A DNA stretch of 64,000 bases from Mesorhizobium jarvisii (GTDB lineage: Bacteria; Pseudomonadota; Alphaproteobacteria; Rhizobiales; Rhizobiaceae): the NCBI RefSeq assembly GCF_003601985.1, contig NZ_QZXA01000012.1, positions 62,001 through 126,000 on the forward strand. The letters run 5' to 3'. The notes beneath the pieces were generated by a model. That model saw nothing but the letters and a program-made list of their open reading frames with translations. It was not told the origin of the DNA and ran no database searches. Each line of letters begins with the position of its first letter. Position 1 is the stretch's first letter. Shown here one piece after another: positions 1-9,352 of the stretch. The position numbers and the translations under genes were made by a program.

Positions 1-8
1 TTTTGGTG

Positions 9-692
9 TCAGCGAGCCCGTCTGAGCGAGTTGATCAGGTCGTCGATCTCCATGCGTCGCCGGTAGTCGGGATCGACGAAGCGATCGGTGATGATCCCGT
101 CCGTCCCAACGATGAAGGTTGCCGGGATCGGGAGGAACCAGCTGCTATTGCCCTGATAGTTGGGGAGATCGAGGCCAAGGCCCATCAGCCGCTCCATCTC
201 CGCCCCGACCCAGATCGCTAGGTTGAGGGACAGGGCGTAGCCATTGTCCATGTCGGTCAGGAAGGGGAACCTCGCCCCGACCGCAGCCTTCATCGCCTTC
301 GCAAACTTGCGCCGTTCGGGCATGATCACCACGACCTGGCCGCCGAGGGCGGCAATCTCGTGCTGGGCTTCGACGATGCCAACCGCGTTCAAGCGGCAAT
401 AGGGGCACCAATGCCCGCGCTGGAAGGTGATCACCGCTGGCCCCCGTTGCAAGACGTCGGCCAGACTGACCAGCCTGCCCTCGTCGTCAGGCAGCAGGAA
501 CCCCGGCATGATGTCGCCTGGCGCCGGCGCCATGGCGCCTGCCCCTTGTTCCTCCAGACGCGCCACCAGGCGGTCAACGGCATCGGCGAAATCCGCGTTC
601 AGGCGACGCACCGCGGCGGCAATCACCGCCAACCGCTCGTTCAGGGACGCATCAAGTTCAATGGCAGCCTGGACGGACTGTTCAAATGTCAT
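9..692 (-). CDS. Peroxiredoxin-like (AhpC/TSA family) protein
   Basis: Thioredoxin-fold protein of about 227 aa. A helical N-terminal part of about 75 residues precedes an AhpC/TSA domain with the redox motif RGHWCPYC followed by RLNAVGI. This suggests reduction of peroxides or disulfides in the cytoplasm; no signal peptide is visible. The CPYC pair resembles a thioredoxin CxxC more than a typical peroxidatic Cys site, so the exact reaction is uncertain. The frame stays open upstream to 848; ATG 692 is chosen because the conserved region begins there, and ATG 713 is an alternative. It is the last gene of a five-gene minus-strand set, 160 bp after the preceding reductase, and may share its redox role. 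Confidence 0.75.
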   Translation of the reverse strand: MTFEQSVQAAIELDASLNERLAVIAAAVRRLNADFADAVDRLVARLEEQGAGAMAPAPGDIMPGFLLPDDEGRLVSLADVLQRGPAVITFQRGHWCPYCRLNAVGIVEAQHEIAALGGQVVVIMPERRKFAKAMKAAVGARFPFLTDMDNGYALSLNLAIWVGAEMERLMGLGLDLPNYQGNSSWFLPIPATFIVGTDGIITDRFVDPDYRRRMEIDDLINSLRRAR

Positions 693-852
693 TGCCTCTT
701 CGTCGGCGGCCATTTCTGCACTTTCATGGACTGCGTGCACCCTATCATTGGCCCCCCTCGGATAGGGCCATGCTTTCCTTGCATCGTTTCGATGCCCAAC
801 ATGCATCGAGGCGACAGGGTTCGTATTCTGTTCGCGGCCTCCCCTCAATTCG

Positions 853-2199
853 TTACATCATGTTCCTGATATCCGAAGAGAAGGTCGGGAAGCCGTAGAC
901 CATGTCGGATAACTGCGATGCTGTGATGCCGTGCTTCATGGCAAGTGCGAACAGATGGATCAGCTCTTCGCCGGCATGGCCGACAATGTGAGCGCCAACG
1001 ATCCTGTCGGTGGCCTCCTCGACGATGATCTTCGACCACGCCACTGTCTCGGCATAGGTCCTGGCGGAGAGCCAGCCGCGCATGTCGTTGACATGGACCT
1101 TCACCCCAAGTCCTTGCTCTTTCGCCTTGGCCTCTGTCAGTCCGACACCCGCCAAGGCAGGGACGGTATAGAGCGCCGATGGTATCTGGCCATAGTCCGG
1201 CCGGTGTCTCGGTCCGTCGACGATATTGCGGCCAACGATACCACCCTCGTAAGTTGCGACAGGTGAAAGCTGCGGAGAATTCCACACCGCGTCCCCGCAG
1301 ACATAGACGTCAGGGTTCGACCGCGAACGCAGATGGTCATCGATCTCGATACGGCCTTCGCGATGCACGACGACACCAGCGCCAAGGTCGAGCCCCTCGA
1401 CATTGGCAACACGCCCGGCGCAATTCACAACCCTGTCCGCGTCCACTGCCCGCTCGACGCCATCCGCCACAAAGGTGACGCGTAGTCGTCCTTCGGCCTT
1501 CTCGATCTTCTTGACCCAGGCAAGCGTGCGGACCCGAATCCCTATGCGTTCGCTTTCGCTGCGGATCTGGGCCACGGCATCTGCGTCGAATGCCCCCAGA
1601 AGATGCGGCAAGGCTTCGAGGATCGTTACGTCAACGCCGGCGCGCGCATAAACGTGGCCTAGCTCGAAGGCGATGACGCCGCCTCCGACGAACACGACTG
1701 CATGAGGGAGCACCGGATCATTGAGGACATCGTCGGAAATCGTCATGTGGTCGGCGCCAGGAATTGGTAGCGATCGCGGCTTCGAACCGGTTGCGATGAC
1801 AATGCTGCTGGCTTCAAGCTTACGGCCGTCGACGCCGATGGCATTGCTGCCCATGAACGAGGCCTCGCCGACGATGACATCGACACCGCGCTTGGCCATC
1901 AATCCGGACAGCCGGGACGGAATGTCGTCGATAATGTCTTTTTCGCGTTCGATCAGGGCTCGCCAGTCGAGCCTCGGCCTGCCTATCGCAATCCCGTGCC
2001 TATCGGCCCGTTCGATCTCGTGGAGCGCATGGGCGGCCGCAACGAGCACCTTTTTCGGTGTGCATCCGCGATTGGGGCAAGTGCCCCCGAGCTCGCGTGC
2101 CTCGATCATCGCCACCGATAGCCCGGCAGCACGAGTTGCCACCGTCACGCCCATCCCGGCATTGCCACCGCCAAGGATCACGACATCATACTTTTTCAT
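853..2199 (-). CDS. NAD(P)/FAD-dependent disulfide-reductase-like oxidoreductase
   Basis: Flavoprotein of 448 aa in the glutathione reductase/dihydrolipoamide dehydrogenase family. It has an N-terminal FAD-binding GGGNAGMGV motif, the redox-active pair in GGTCPNRGCTPKK, a central NAD(P) Rossmann segment (VVFVGGGVIAFELGH) and a C-terminal dimerisation domain. The usual C-terminal HPTxSE active-site motif reads GFPTFSSD, so the catalytic His and Glu are absent. That points away from classical glutathione reductase. The substrate cannot be told from sequence. It starts 18 bp after the NDH-2-like gene and lies in the same operon. Confidence 0.82.
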   Translation of the reverse strand: MKKYDVVILGGGNAGMGVTVATRAAGLSVAMIEARELGGTCPNRGCTPKKVLVAAAHALHEIERADRHGIAIGRPRLDWRALIEREKDIIDDIPSRLSGLMAKRGVDVIVGEASFMGSNAIGVDGRKLEASSIVIATGSKPRSLPIPGADHMTISDDVLNDPVLPHAVVFVGGGVIAFELGHVYARAGVDVTILEALPHLLGAFDADAVAQIRSESERIGIRVRTLAWVKKIEKAEGRLRVTFVADGVERAVDADRVVNCAGRVANVEGLDLGAGVVVHREGRIEIDDHLRSRSNPDVYVCGDAVWNSPQLSPVATYEGGIVGRNIVDGPRHRPDYGQIPSALYTVPALAGVGLTEAKAKEQGLGVKVHVNDMRGWLSARTYAETVAWSKIIVEEATDRIVGAHIVGHAGEELIHLFALAMKHGITASQLSDMVYGFPTFSSDIRNMM

Positions 2200-2217
2200 C
2201 GCGCCGCCCGCTGAGGT

Positions 2218-3612
2218 TCAATGGAGCTTGATCCGAGACCTGGTGCGCCTCGCCACCATCTCGCCAATCGAATCCAGGGTGGTCTTCGCGAGGCCGTGCA
2301 CCGCCTTGAGATGCAGCTTGTAGAGCGAGCGATACACCAGCCGGGCGAGCACACCTTCAATCTTCAACCCGCCGATCAGCCTGCCGAATGAGTCGTAGTC
2401 GGCGAGCGAAACAAGGGATCCATAGTCTCGATAGCGGAAAGCCGGCGCGGCCCGTCCTTCGAGGCGCGCGGCAATCACCTTGACCAGGTGATCGGCCTGC
2501 TGATGAGCGGTCTGAGCGCGCGGCGGCAATGGCTCGCCTCCGCCAGGCAGAACACAGCTTGCGCAGTCGCCGATTGCAAACACGTTTTCGTCCTCCCCAG
2601 CTTGGAGTGTCTCATCCACGACCAGGCGGTTGATGCGATCCGTTTCGAGGCCATCAAGCTTTTTCAGGAAATCCGGCGCCTTGATCCCGGCCGCCCAGAC
2701 CACGAGCTCGGCCGGCACGAACAGTTTTTCACCGAGCCTGATGCCGTCTTCCCTCACCTCGCTGACTCTGATGCCGCACCGTATCTGCACGCCGAGCTTG
2801 ACGAGCAAACGTGCGGAAGCCTGCGCGATGTGCTCCGGCAGGGCCGGAAGGATCCGTGGCCCCGCTTCAACGATGGTGATGCGGATCAGTCTCTCGAAGT
2901 CGATGTTGTCGAGATTGTGCGAAGCAATCTCGCGCATCGACTTGTGAAGTTCCGCAGCCAGCTCGACACCGGTGGCTCCGGCACCGACGATGACGCAATG
3001 GAGCTGGCCGGGCGACAGCTGCTCGTATTGCGCGTTGGCACGCAGGCACGCGTCGATCATGCGTTTGTTGAAACGGGCGGCCTGCTCCGCCGTATCCAGC
3101 GAAATGGCGTGGCGCGCGGCACCAGGCGTGCCGAAGTCATTGCTGACGCTGCCGACGGCCATGACCAGCGTGTCGTAACCCAGCACGCGCGGCGGGATGA
3201 CCTGTCGACCGTCATCGTCAAAGCTGGGCGCGACAAAGACCTGGCGTTTGGCACGGTCGATACCGACGACCTCGCCGATGCGGTATCGATAGCCGTGCCG
3301 GCTGGCATGGGCGATGTATTCGACAGCGTCGTGTGACGCGTTCAAGGCGCCGGATGCCACCTCATGCAGCAGCGGCTTCCAGATATGGGTGCGGTTGCGG
3401 TCGACAAGCGTGACGGAAAGCCGTCGCTTGCCGAACTTGCGGCCAAGACGCGTCGCCAGCTCCAGCCCGCCCGCGCCGCCGCCGACGATGACCACGCGAT
3501 GCAGTGATGTGTCCACATGGGAAGGCGTCTCTGGAATCGTGCGGAAAAGAGCCGCGTCGTTGGCAAGCACTGCCTCGGGGACGAGCCGCATGCCGGGGGT
3601 GATGATCTGCAT
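2218..3612 (-). CDS. NDH-2-type NAD(P)/FAD-dependent oxidoreductase
   Basis: Flavoprotein of 464 aa with two dinucleotide-binding motifs, VVIVGGGAGGLELATRLG near residue 40 and CVIVGAGATGVELAAEL near residue 200, and an FAD-contacting FAIGDCA motif. This layout is that of type II NADH:quinone dehydrogenases, peripheral membrane enzymes that pass electrons from NADH to quinone without pumping protons. The open frame extends upstream to 4071, but ATG 3612 has a GGAGAA ribosome site 7 bp upstream and gives the normal family length. It is the third gene of the bdhA operon, 34 bp after the patatin gene. No transmembrane segment is evident. Confidence 0.82.
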   Translation of the reverse strand: MQIITPGMRLVPEAVLANDAALFRTIPETPSHVDTSLHRVVIVGGGAGGLELATRLGRKFGKRRLSVTLVDRNRTHIWKPLLHEVASGALNASHDAVEYIAHASRHGYRYRIGEVVGIDRAKRQVFVAPSFDDDGRQVIPPRVLGYDTLVMAVGSVSNDFGTPGAARHAISLDTAEQAARFNKRMIDACLRANAQYEQLSPGQLHCVIVGAGATGVELAAELHKSMREIASHNLDNIDFERLIRITIVEAGPRILPALPEHIAQASARLLVKLGVQIRCGIRVSEVREDGIRLGEKLFVPAELVVWAAGIKAPDFLKKLDGLETDRINRLVVDETLQAGEDENVFAIGDCASCVLPGGGEPLPPRAQTAHQQADHLVKVIAARLEGRAAPAFRYRDYGSLVSLADYDSFGRLIGGLKIEGVLARLVYRSLYKLHLKAVHGLAKTTLDSIGEMVARRTRSRIKLH

Positions 3613-3646
3613 CCGTATTCTCCGTCGTTTCCGAGGCCCTGGCCGG

Positions 3647-4804
3647 TCATTCCTGCGATTCGTGGATGACGATGCCCTGCAGCATGTCGACCTCGCACTC
3701 CCACGGCTTTTCCGAGAGCACGCGCTGGCCATGTTCGTATCCCGCCTGCCAGCGCGTGCGGATGCCGGCGCGCGTGAAGTCGATGTCCTTGGTGTGGTCC
3801 TCGCCATCCAGGCGTGGCGAAAGCAGCCGAACGAGATGCATGACAGAGGGACAGCCATAGGATGCGAGTTCCCTGAACATCGGATCCTCGCGTCGTTCCT
3901 CGGGAACCAGCTTTCCCATTTCGCGCACGACGTGGCGCAGGCGATGCAATTGCTCCTGGCGGGCAACGTGGCTTCTGCCGCGGCTGGCATATTGGAGATC
4001 CTTCTGCCGCCCCATGACCTGCCAGATCGATTTCGGCTCCGTCGCGCGCGGCTGCCACATGTTGACGGCAAAGATCAGCGCGTCGCGCCGTGGGCGCTCG
4101 TCCAGGACGACCTCGATGGGCGTGTTCGAATAGATGCCGCCGTCCCAGTAGGGTTCGCCGTCGATGCAGACCGCCGGGAAGGCCGGTGGCAAGGCGCCCG
4201 ACGCCATGATGTGCGCCGCCGACAGCGTCATCTCACGGGTGTCGAAGTATTTGAGTTCGCTGGTGTTGACGTTGACCGCGCCAACGGTCAGCCGCGTATG
4301 GCGCCTGTTGAGGCAATCGAAGTCGATCAAATTGTCCAGCGTCCGCTTGAGGGGATCCGTGGTGTAGTAGGAGGCATTCTCCACACCGACTTCGCGATTG
4401 ACCCCTAACATGGCGCTTGGGTTTGGTTCGAAGAACCCCGGTATGCCGCGCATCACCGTGCCCATATTGGCAAAGATGTTGCTCGGAACCATCATCCGGA
4501 AAAACTCGTCGAGCGGGCTGCTGCGGCTGACGCCATCCCAGAACTCGCGCAGCCTCGGCAGGCGGTCCTGCGGTTCGTTTCCGGCGATCAGTGCCGCGTT
4601 GATGGCGCCGATCGAGGTGCCTATGACCCAGTCGGGTTCAACGCCGCCCTCGACGAGCGCCTGGTAGACGCCAGCCTGATAGGCGCCGAGAGCGCCGCCA
4701 CCCTGCAACACCAATACGGTCTGTCTCTTGACCGAACCCTCAGCGATACTAGCGACCTCCGGCACGGGTTCCGACGTCGAGGGATTTCGAGAGATCTTGT
4801 TCAT
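3647..4804 (-). CDS. Patatin-like phospholipase (DUF3734 type)
   Basis: Serine-Asp dyad lipid acyl hydrolase of 385 aa. Visible motifs are the oxyanion loop GGGALGAYQAGV, the nucleophile elbow GTSIGAINAAL (GxSxG) and the dyad Asp in YWDGGIYSN, followed by a C-terminal extension of the DUF3734 type. Family members deacylate phospholipids or related esters. It lies 26 bp downstream of 3-hydroxybutyrate dehydrogenase, a pairing that suggests lipid or polyhydroxybutyrate turnover; that link is inference. An AGGAGG site lies 12 bp before ATG 4804; longer starts run into the upstream gene. All catalytic residues are intact, unlike the homologue at 11.5 kb. Confidence 0.88.
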   Translation of the reverse strand: MNKISRNPSTSEPVPEVASIAEGSVKRQTVLVLQGGGALGAYQAGVYQALVEGGVEPDWVIGTSIGAINAALIAGNEPQDRLPRLREFWDGVSRSSPLDEFFRMMVPSNIFANMGTVMRGIPGFFEPNPSAMLGVNREVGVENASYYTTDPLKRTLDNLIDFDCLNRRHTRLTVGAVNVNTSELKYFDTREMTLSAAHIMASGALPPAFPAVCIDGEPYWDGGIYSNTPIEVVLDERPRRDALIFAVNMWQPRATEPKSIWQVMGRQKDLQYASRGRSHVARQEQLHRLRHVVREMGKLVPEERREDPMFRELASYGCPSVMHLVRLLSPRLDGEDHTKDIDFTRAGIRTRWQAGYEHGQRVLSEKPWECEVDMLQGIVIHESQE

Positions 4805-4830
4805 GGCGTTTGCGTTCCTCCTAGCCGGTT

Positions 4831-5613
4831 TCAGTGGGCGGTCCAGCCGCCTTCGATCGGCATGATGGCGCCGGTGATCGAGGCCGCATCGTCCGAGGCC
4901 AAAAACAGACAGAGCGACGCAACCTGCTCGACCGTTACGAACTGCTTGGTCGGCTGTGCGGCCAGAAGCACATCCTTGATCACTTGCTGTTCGGTGATCC
5001 CGCGCGCCTTGGCCGTGTCCGGTATCTGTTTTTCCACCAGCGGGGTGAGCACGTAGCCGGGGCAAACCGCATTGACCGTGATGCCCTGCTCGGCCACTTC
5101 CAGCGCCACCGTCTTGGTCAGGCCGGCAACGCCGTGTTTGGCTGCGACGTAGGCGGATTTGTATGGTGAGGCGACGAGGGCGTGGGCCGAAGCGACGTTG
5201 ATGATGCGGCCCCATTTGCGCTCTTTCATCGCCTGCAGGGCGCGCCGGATCGTATAGAACGACGAAATCAGATCGATCGCCACGACGGCTTCCCATTTCT
5301 CGATCGGGAAGTCGTCGATCGGCGCCACATGCTGGATGCCGGCGTTGTTGACCAGGATGTCGATCGCCCCGAATTCTGCGATGGCCTTGTCCATCATGGC
5401 GGTGATCGCGCCGCCCTTGCTCATGTCCGCATTGTCGTAGCGAACGGTCACCTTGTGGTCGGCGGCCAGCTTTGCCCGCAGGCGCTCGATCTCATCGGCA
5501 TCGCCAAAGCCATTGAGAACGATGTTGCAGCCCTTGGCCGCGAAAGCTTCGGCAATGCCTTGGCCGATGCCGCTGGTCGAGCCTGTTATCAGCGCCGTCT
5601 TTCCTGTGAGCAT
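4831..5613 (-). CDS. bdhA: 3-hydroxybutyrate dehydrogenase (SDR family)
   Basis: Classical short-chain dehydrogenase of 260 aa, the normal length for D-3-hydroxybutyrate dehydrogenase, which interconverts 3-hydroxybutyrate and acetoacetate with NAD. Visible are the cofactor motif TGSTSGIGQGIA, NNAG, the catalytic Ser in INVASAHAL, YVAAKHG (YxxxK) and the family-typical PGYVLTPLVEKQIP segment. ATG 5613 has an AGAAGGAAA ribosome site. It is the first gene of the five-gene minus-strand operon and is divergent from a LysR gene across 270 bp, so LysR control is likely. Product calling within the SDR family is good but rests on motifs only. Confidence 0.85.
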   Translation of the reverse strand: MLTGKTALITGSTSGIGQGIAEAFAAKGCNIVLNGFGDADEIERLRAKLAADHKVTVRYDNADMSKGGAITAMMDKAIAEFGAIDILVNNAGIQHVAPIDDFPIEKWEAVVAIDLISSFYTIRRALQAMKERKWGRIINVASAHALVASPYKSAYVAAKHGVAGLTKTVALEVAEQGITVNAVCPGYVLTPLVEKQIPDTAKARGITEQQVIKDVLLAAQPTKQFVTVEQVASLCLFLASDDAASITGAIMPIEGGWTAH

Positions 5614-5883
5614 CGTCGTTTCCTTCTGTTGGAGGCGCGGCAGAGCCATTCTGCAGCCACTGCGGGCAACGGTCTTCGCGCCCAGGTCAGAAATCCTGAT
5701 CAAGTATGGCGAGCAGCCCGAAGCAGCGGAAATGCCGTTGAGACATGGATTCGATAGCCGACGGTCTGACCGATGCGGCGGCGATGTAGACCTGAAGGCT
5801 GGGTTGTTTGACGTTGGGGCAGCTAGTAAGATTGAGCCGCAACACGGGTCGTGCCGTATGCTCGCCCGTCGAGGGGAGTTGCC

Positions 5884-6795
5884 GTGGAGATCAGCCAGGT
5901 CAGATATTTCTTGGCCGTTGCCAAGGAACTGAATTTCACCAGGGCTGCCGAGCAGTGCAACGTCACGCAGCCGGCGCTGTCGCGCGCAATCAAGCTTCTC
6001 GAAGACGAATTCGGCGGGGCGCTTTTCCACCGCGAGCGCCGCTTCACCCATCTGACCGAGCTTGGCCGCATGGTCGAGACCTATCTTGAGGGTGTCTTCG
6101 AGAACTCCCGCCAGGCAAAGCAGATTGCCGAGCAGTATGTGCATCTCAAGAAGACACCGCTCAAGGTCGGCATCATGAGCACGATCGCGCCGGACGAAAT
6201 CATCGAGCTGATCGCGGCCGTCCGGGCGCATCACCCCGGTGTCGAGCTTCATCTTTGCGACGCAGATGCCGTGAGCCTGCGGCGAAGGCTGCTCGAAGGC
6301 GATCTCGAGGCCGCCATCTATGCCTTACCCTCGAACGTGCCCGACGAGGACGTGCACTCGCTTCCGCTCTTCCAGGAGCAGATGGTGATGGCCGTCCATC
6401 TGAACCATCGCCTCGCCAACCAGCGTAGCGTGCGGGTGAAGGATATGAGCAATGAAACTTATATCCACCGCAACAATTGTGAGTTTGCCGGCTATGCCGA
6501 TGCCATCCTTGCCGAGCAGGGCGTCACCGTCAGCCCGGTCTATTGGAGCGATCGTGACGACTGGACGCTGGCGATGATCGCCGCCGGACTTGGCTTCGGT
6601 TTCATGCCCGAACATACCGCCAAGCACCCGGGCGTGGTGCCCTTGCCGATCACCGACCCGGAATTCTGGCGCGAGGTCAATCTTGTCACGGTGCGCGGCC
6701 GCAGGCATTCGCCCGCGGTTGGCGCACTGGTGCGCGAGGCCACGCAGAAGAGGTGGTTCGGCGAACGGGCGAAGGCATTGTCCGCCGCCGAGTAG
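5884..6795 (+). CDS. LysR-family transcriptional regulator
   Basis: Protein of 303 aa with an N-terminal winged helix-turn-helix (NFTRAAEQCNVTQPALSRAI) and a two-lobed periplasmic-binding-like effector domain. A GTG start at 5884 is chosen because GAGGGGAG lies 5 bp upstream and gives the standard LysR length. It is divergent from bdhA and presumably controls that operon. It belongs to the same subfamily as the two other LysR proteins in this window: the motifs CE(F/Y), (D/E)DW and REV are shared. Unlike those two, it has only the first of the two effector-domain cysteines. Confidence 0.88.
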   Translation: MEISQVRYFLAVAKELNFTRAAEQCNVTQPALSRAIKLLEDEFGGALFHRERRFTHLTELGRMVETYLEGVFENSRQAKQIAEQYVHLKKTPLKVGIMSTIAPDEIIELIAAVRAHHPGVELHLCDADAVSLRRRLLEGDLEAAIYALPSNVPDEDVHSLPLFQEQMVMAVHLNHRLANQRSVRVKDMSNETYIHRNNCEFAGYADAILAEQGVTVSPVYWSDRDDWTLAMIAAGLGFGFMPEHTAKHPGVVPLPITDPEFWREVNLVTVRGRRHSPAVGALVREATQKRWFGERAKALSAAE

Positions 6796-6860
6796 CCTCT
6801 CGCGAGAAGCAGGCTGCCTCGTCATGCACGGGCGGCGGATCTCCTTCACCTCATCCGCAC

Positions 6861-7325
6861 TCAGTTCTTTTTGATCGTCGAGGTCACGGACTGGATGACT
6901 TCGGTTGCCATCTTGAACTGGGCCTCGCGGTCGGTGATGCCATGCCGCTTGGCGATCCAGGCAAAATCACTGTAGGCGGCATAAACCGTTCCATCCGAGG
7001 TCTGGTAGACCAGGACGCGGACGGGCCAGTCGAGACCGGCCTCGGGATTGGAGGTGATGAAGGTCGTGCCGAGCGCCGGGTTGCCAAACATCACCAGCCG
7101 CGACGGCTTGACGTCGTTGCCGGCGTCCTTGCCGAGCTTTGCCTGGTCGATGACGCCGAAGAACTTGATGCCCTTCTTGAGGACATCCTTCCTGATGCGG
7201 GCGACAGTCTCGGCGACCGAGTAGTCGCTCTTTACCGTGACGACACCGTCCGAAGCGGCCGCCGGGACGACGACGGCCATCAGCACGGCGGCGCCGGCAA
7301 TCATGGTCTTCATGTAGCTGTTCAT
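6861..7325 (-). CDS. DUF302 family secreted protein
   Basis: Protein of 154 aa with a clear Sec signal peptide (MNSYMKTMIAGAAVLMAVVV, cleavage near AAA-SD), followed by one DUF302 domain (GVIDQAKLGKDAG, RLVMFGNPALGT, LPxRVLVY-like WPVRVLVYQ). DUF302 proteins are small periplasmic proteins of unsettled function, often near redox or sulfur genes. It lies 43 bp downstream of the MFS gene and is probably co-transcribed with it. It converges with the LysR gene at 5884. Confidence 0.8.
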   Translation of the reverse strand: MNSYMKTMIAGAAVLMAVVVPAAASDGVVTVKSDYSVAETVARIRKDVLKKGIKFFGVIDQAKLGKDAGNDVKPSRLVMFGNPALGTTFITSNPEAGLDWPVRVLVYQTSDGTVYAAYSDFAWIAKRHGITDREAQFKMATEVIQSVTSTIKKN

Positions 7326-7368
7326 GTCAGTCTCCTTGTTGGATTTGCCTAGTTTTGGTCGTTCGGTC

Positions 7369-8571
7369 TCAGGTCCTTGGCGTTTGCAGCACGCGCGCCA
7401 CCGCGATGGCGCAAGCCAGGACAGCGGCGAGCACAGTCACGCATGCGGTCCAGCCGATCCGGTCGTAGACCTGTCCAATGACGAAGCTGCCGGCGAGCCC
7501 GCCTGCATAGTAGGATGCGAGATAGATGCCGCTCGCGGCGGCGCGGTCGCGCGACGCGGTCCGGCTGACATGCCCGGTGGCGATTGCCTGCGCCAGGAAG
7601 GTGCCGATGGCGACCAGCGCCATGCCTGAAAGCACCACCGGCAGGCTGCTTGTCAGAAGCAGGAGCAAACCCAGGATGGCCAACGCAAGTGTTGCGCCGA
7701 TCCCGATCCTAGGCCCCAGTCCTGCCGCAACACGCCCGGCGAGCGGAGTGGTCAGCATGGAGGGCAGGAAGACGAAATAGACCAGCCCCAGAGCCATCGG
7801 GGACAGCGATAGCGGCGCGGCGACGAGTTGGAAGTTCACATAGGTGAAGGTGCCGATGAAGACGAAGAGGATCAGGAACCCGATGGTGAAACAGGCACGC
7901 AGCTCGACATTCATCAACGGGCTCTTCCACGCGGCGCGGCTAGGTTCCCTCCTGGCGTCAGCGCGCATCATTGCCGATGTCTTCTGCAGGGTGAGCCAGA
8001 CAAGGGCCGCGCCAACCAGATTGAGAGCCGCGAACGTCAGGAAGTTGGTGGAGATGCCACACGTGTCGGCGACGGCGGCAGACATTAACCGTCCGAAGAA
8101 ATTGCTGGCGACGTTGCCGGTCACATAGGCCGCAAGTGCGCCGGTCGTCTGCCGCGCGGAAAAGTGTTCGGCGAGATAGGCCATCGTCAGCGTGAACGCT
8201 GTCGACATACACAAGCCCTGGACGACGCGCAGCAGCGCAAAGATCACGATGCTGTCGGTGAGCGACAAAAGCGTCGTCGGTATCGCCAGCACCGCAAGGC
8301 TTATCCAGATGCCGTTGCGTCGATCTATGCCGCGCCCGAAGAGAGCGACAGCGATGCCGGCCACCGCCATGCCGAACGTGCTGGCATTGACGGCGAAGCC
8401 CATGGTCGCTCGACTGACGCCGAATTTGATCACCAGCGAAGGCAGGATGGCCTGGGTGGCGAACAGGTCGACAAGCGTCAGAAACGCGATCAGCGCTATC
8501 AGGCCGAAGCGCCAGCTGTCCGCGGCAATCATGCCAAGCCGCGCTGGTCCAGTGTGTTCGCTTGTCGTCAT
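7369..8571 (-). CDS. MFS transporter (YnfM-like drug/metabolite exporter)
   Basis: Inner-membrane protein of 400 aa with about 12 hydrophobic segments, the usual major facilitator size. The loop-2 motif GRGIDRRNG and the segment LRVVQGLCMSTAFTLTMAYL fit the YnfM/Bcr-like exporters; the substrate is unknown. The frame is open upstream to 8751 but the extra N-terminus is not membrane-like, and ATG 8571 has GGGAG about 10 bp upstream. It sits between the cupin gene (92 bp gap) and DUF302 (43 bp gap), all on the same strand. Confidence 0.82.
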   Translation of the reverse strand: MTTSEHTGPARLGMIAADSWRFGLIALIAFLTLVDLFATQAILPSLVIKFGVSRATMGFAVNASTFGMAVAGIAVALFGRGIDRRNGIWISLAVLAIPTTLLSLTDSIVIFALLRVVQGLCMSTAFTLTMAYLAEHFSARQTTGALAAYVTGNVASNFFGRLMSAAVADTCGISTNFLTFAALNLVGAALVWLTLQKTSAMMRADARREPSRAAWKSPLMNVELRACFTIGFLILFVFIGTFTYVNFQLVAAPLSLSPMALGLVYFVFLPSMLTTPLAGRVAAGLGPRIGIGATLALAILGLLLLLTSSLPVVLSGMALVAIGTFLAQAIATGHVSRTASRDRAAASGIYLASYYAGGLAGSFVIGQVYDRIGWTACVTVLAAVLACAIAVARVLQTPRT

Positions 8572-8663
8572 GGCAGGAAGCTCCCGTTGCGCACGTCCCC
8601 GGGCGATCACCCGAGGACGCGCTTTCAGATGCCGGTCATGAAAAGATCGCTCGAGAGCGACGT

Positions 8664-9164
8664 TCACATCATGTGATCGTCGTGCATCGCAGGCGGCAGA
8701 ACGTCGGCCGAATAAAGCACAGCCGGAACCTTGCCGTTGTTCTTCCACCAATGGGCGAGTTGGCCGAATTCGGCCGTCACGTCGCCGGCCGGATGTTCGA
8801 TGCCGACCTTGCAGGTGCTGCGGTATTCGGTGATCGAGCCTTCGACGATGAGGATGTTGGCGGGGCGAACATTGTGCTCATGCCACGGCACGACGCCGCC
8901 GGGCTGAACGACGAGCTTGCGCAGGCGCAGCATGTTGCCTTTCCAGGCCTCGCCCTTACTGCTCAGGTCGATCGCGGAGAGAACCGTGTCGACAACGCCG
9001 ACCGGCTTGCTGGGATGCTCCTGGATGTCGCTCGTGGCCGCCTGGCCGGCAGGGCAGTCGCCGGCAGAAGCCGGCGCCACGGAAAAGGCAGCGGTCGCGG
9101 TAAGCAGTCCGAGTGTCAGCGCCAGGTTCAGCGGCGCCCGTAATGCAATAGTCTTGGAAGCCAT
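8664..9164 (-). CDS. Secreted cupin-domain protein
   Basis: Protein of 166 aa with a Sec signal peptide (hydrophobic run after MASKTIALRAPLN, cleavage near ASA-GD) and a single small cupin domain. The metal-binding motif VVPWHEHNVRPANILIVEG holds two His and a Glu, and a later histidine lies in QLAHWW. Such proteins bind a metal in the periplasm and may act on a small molecule; the reaction is unknown. ATG 9164 has an AAAGGAGAAA ribosome site. It is the likely first gene of a cupin-MFS-DUF302 operon. Confidence 0.8.
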   Translation of the reverse strand: MASKTIALRAPLNLALTLGLLTATAAFSVAPASAGDCPAGQAATSDIQEHPSKPVGVVDTVLSAIDLSSKGEAWKGNMLRLRKLVVQPGGVVPWHEHNVRPANILIVEGSITEYRSTCKVGIEHPAGDVTAEFGQLAHWWKNNGKVPAVLYSADVLPPAMHDDHMM

Positions 9165-9352
9165 GTTATTTCTCCTTTGTCAGTGCCCAATCGCAGAGGC
9201 GGGGCATGGGAAGAGAGTGACGGCAGCCTCGAAGAAAGAGAAATGCTGACTGGCTCTTAAATCGATACCTGAAAACTATGGTCGGAGATCACGACGCACG
9301 AAAGTGCGCGAGAGGTTCTGTCGCGCAACGCAGGAGTTTATTTGATTTTTAT

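Noticed and set aside
3647..5296. 549-aa fusion of patatin with an upstream domain
   Set aside because: The upstream part is a shadow of bdhA; patatin homology and a ribosome site start at 4804.
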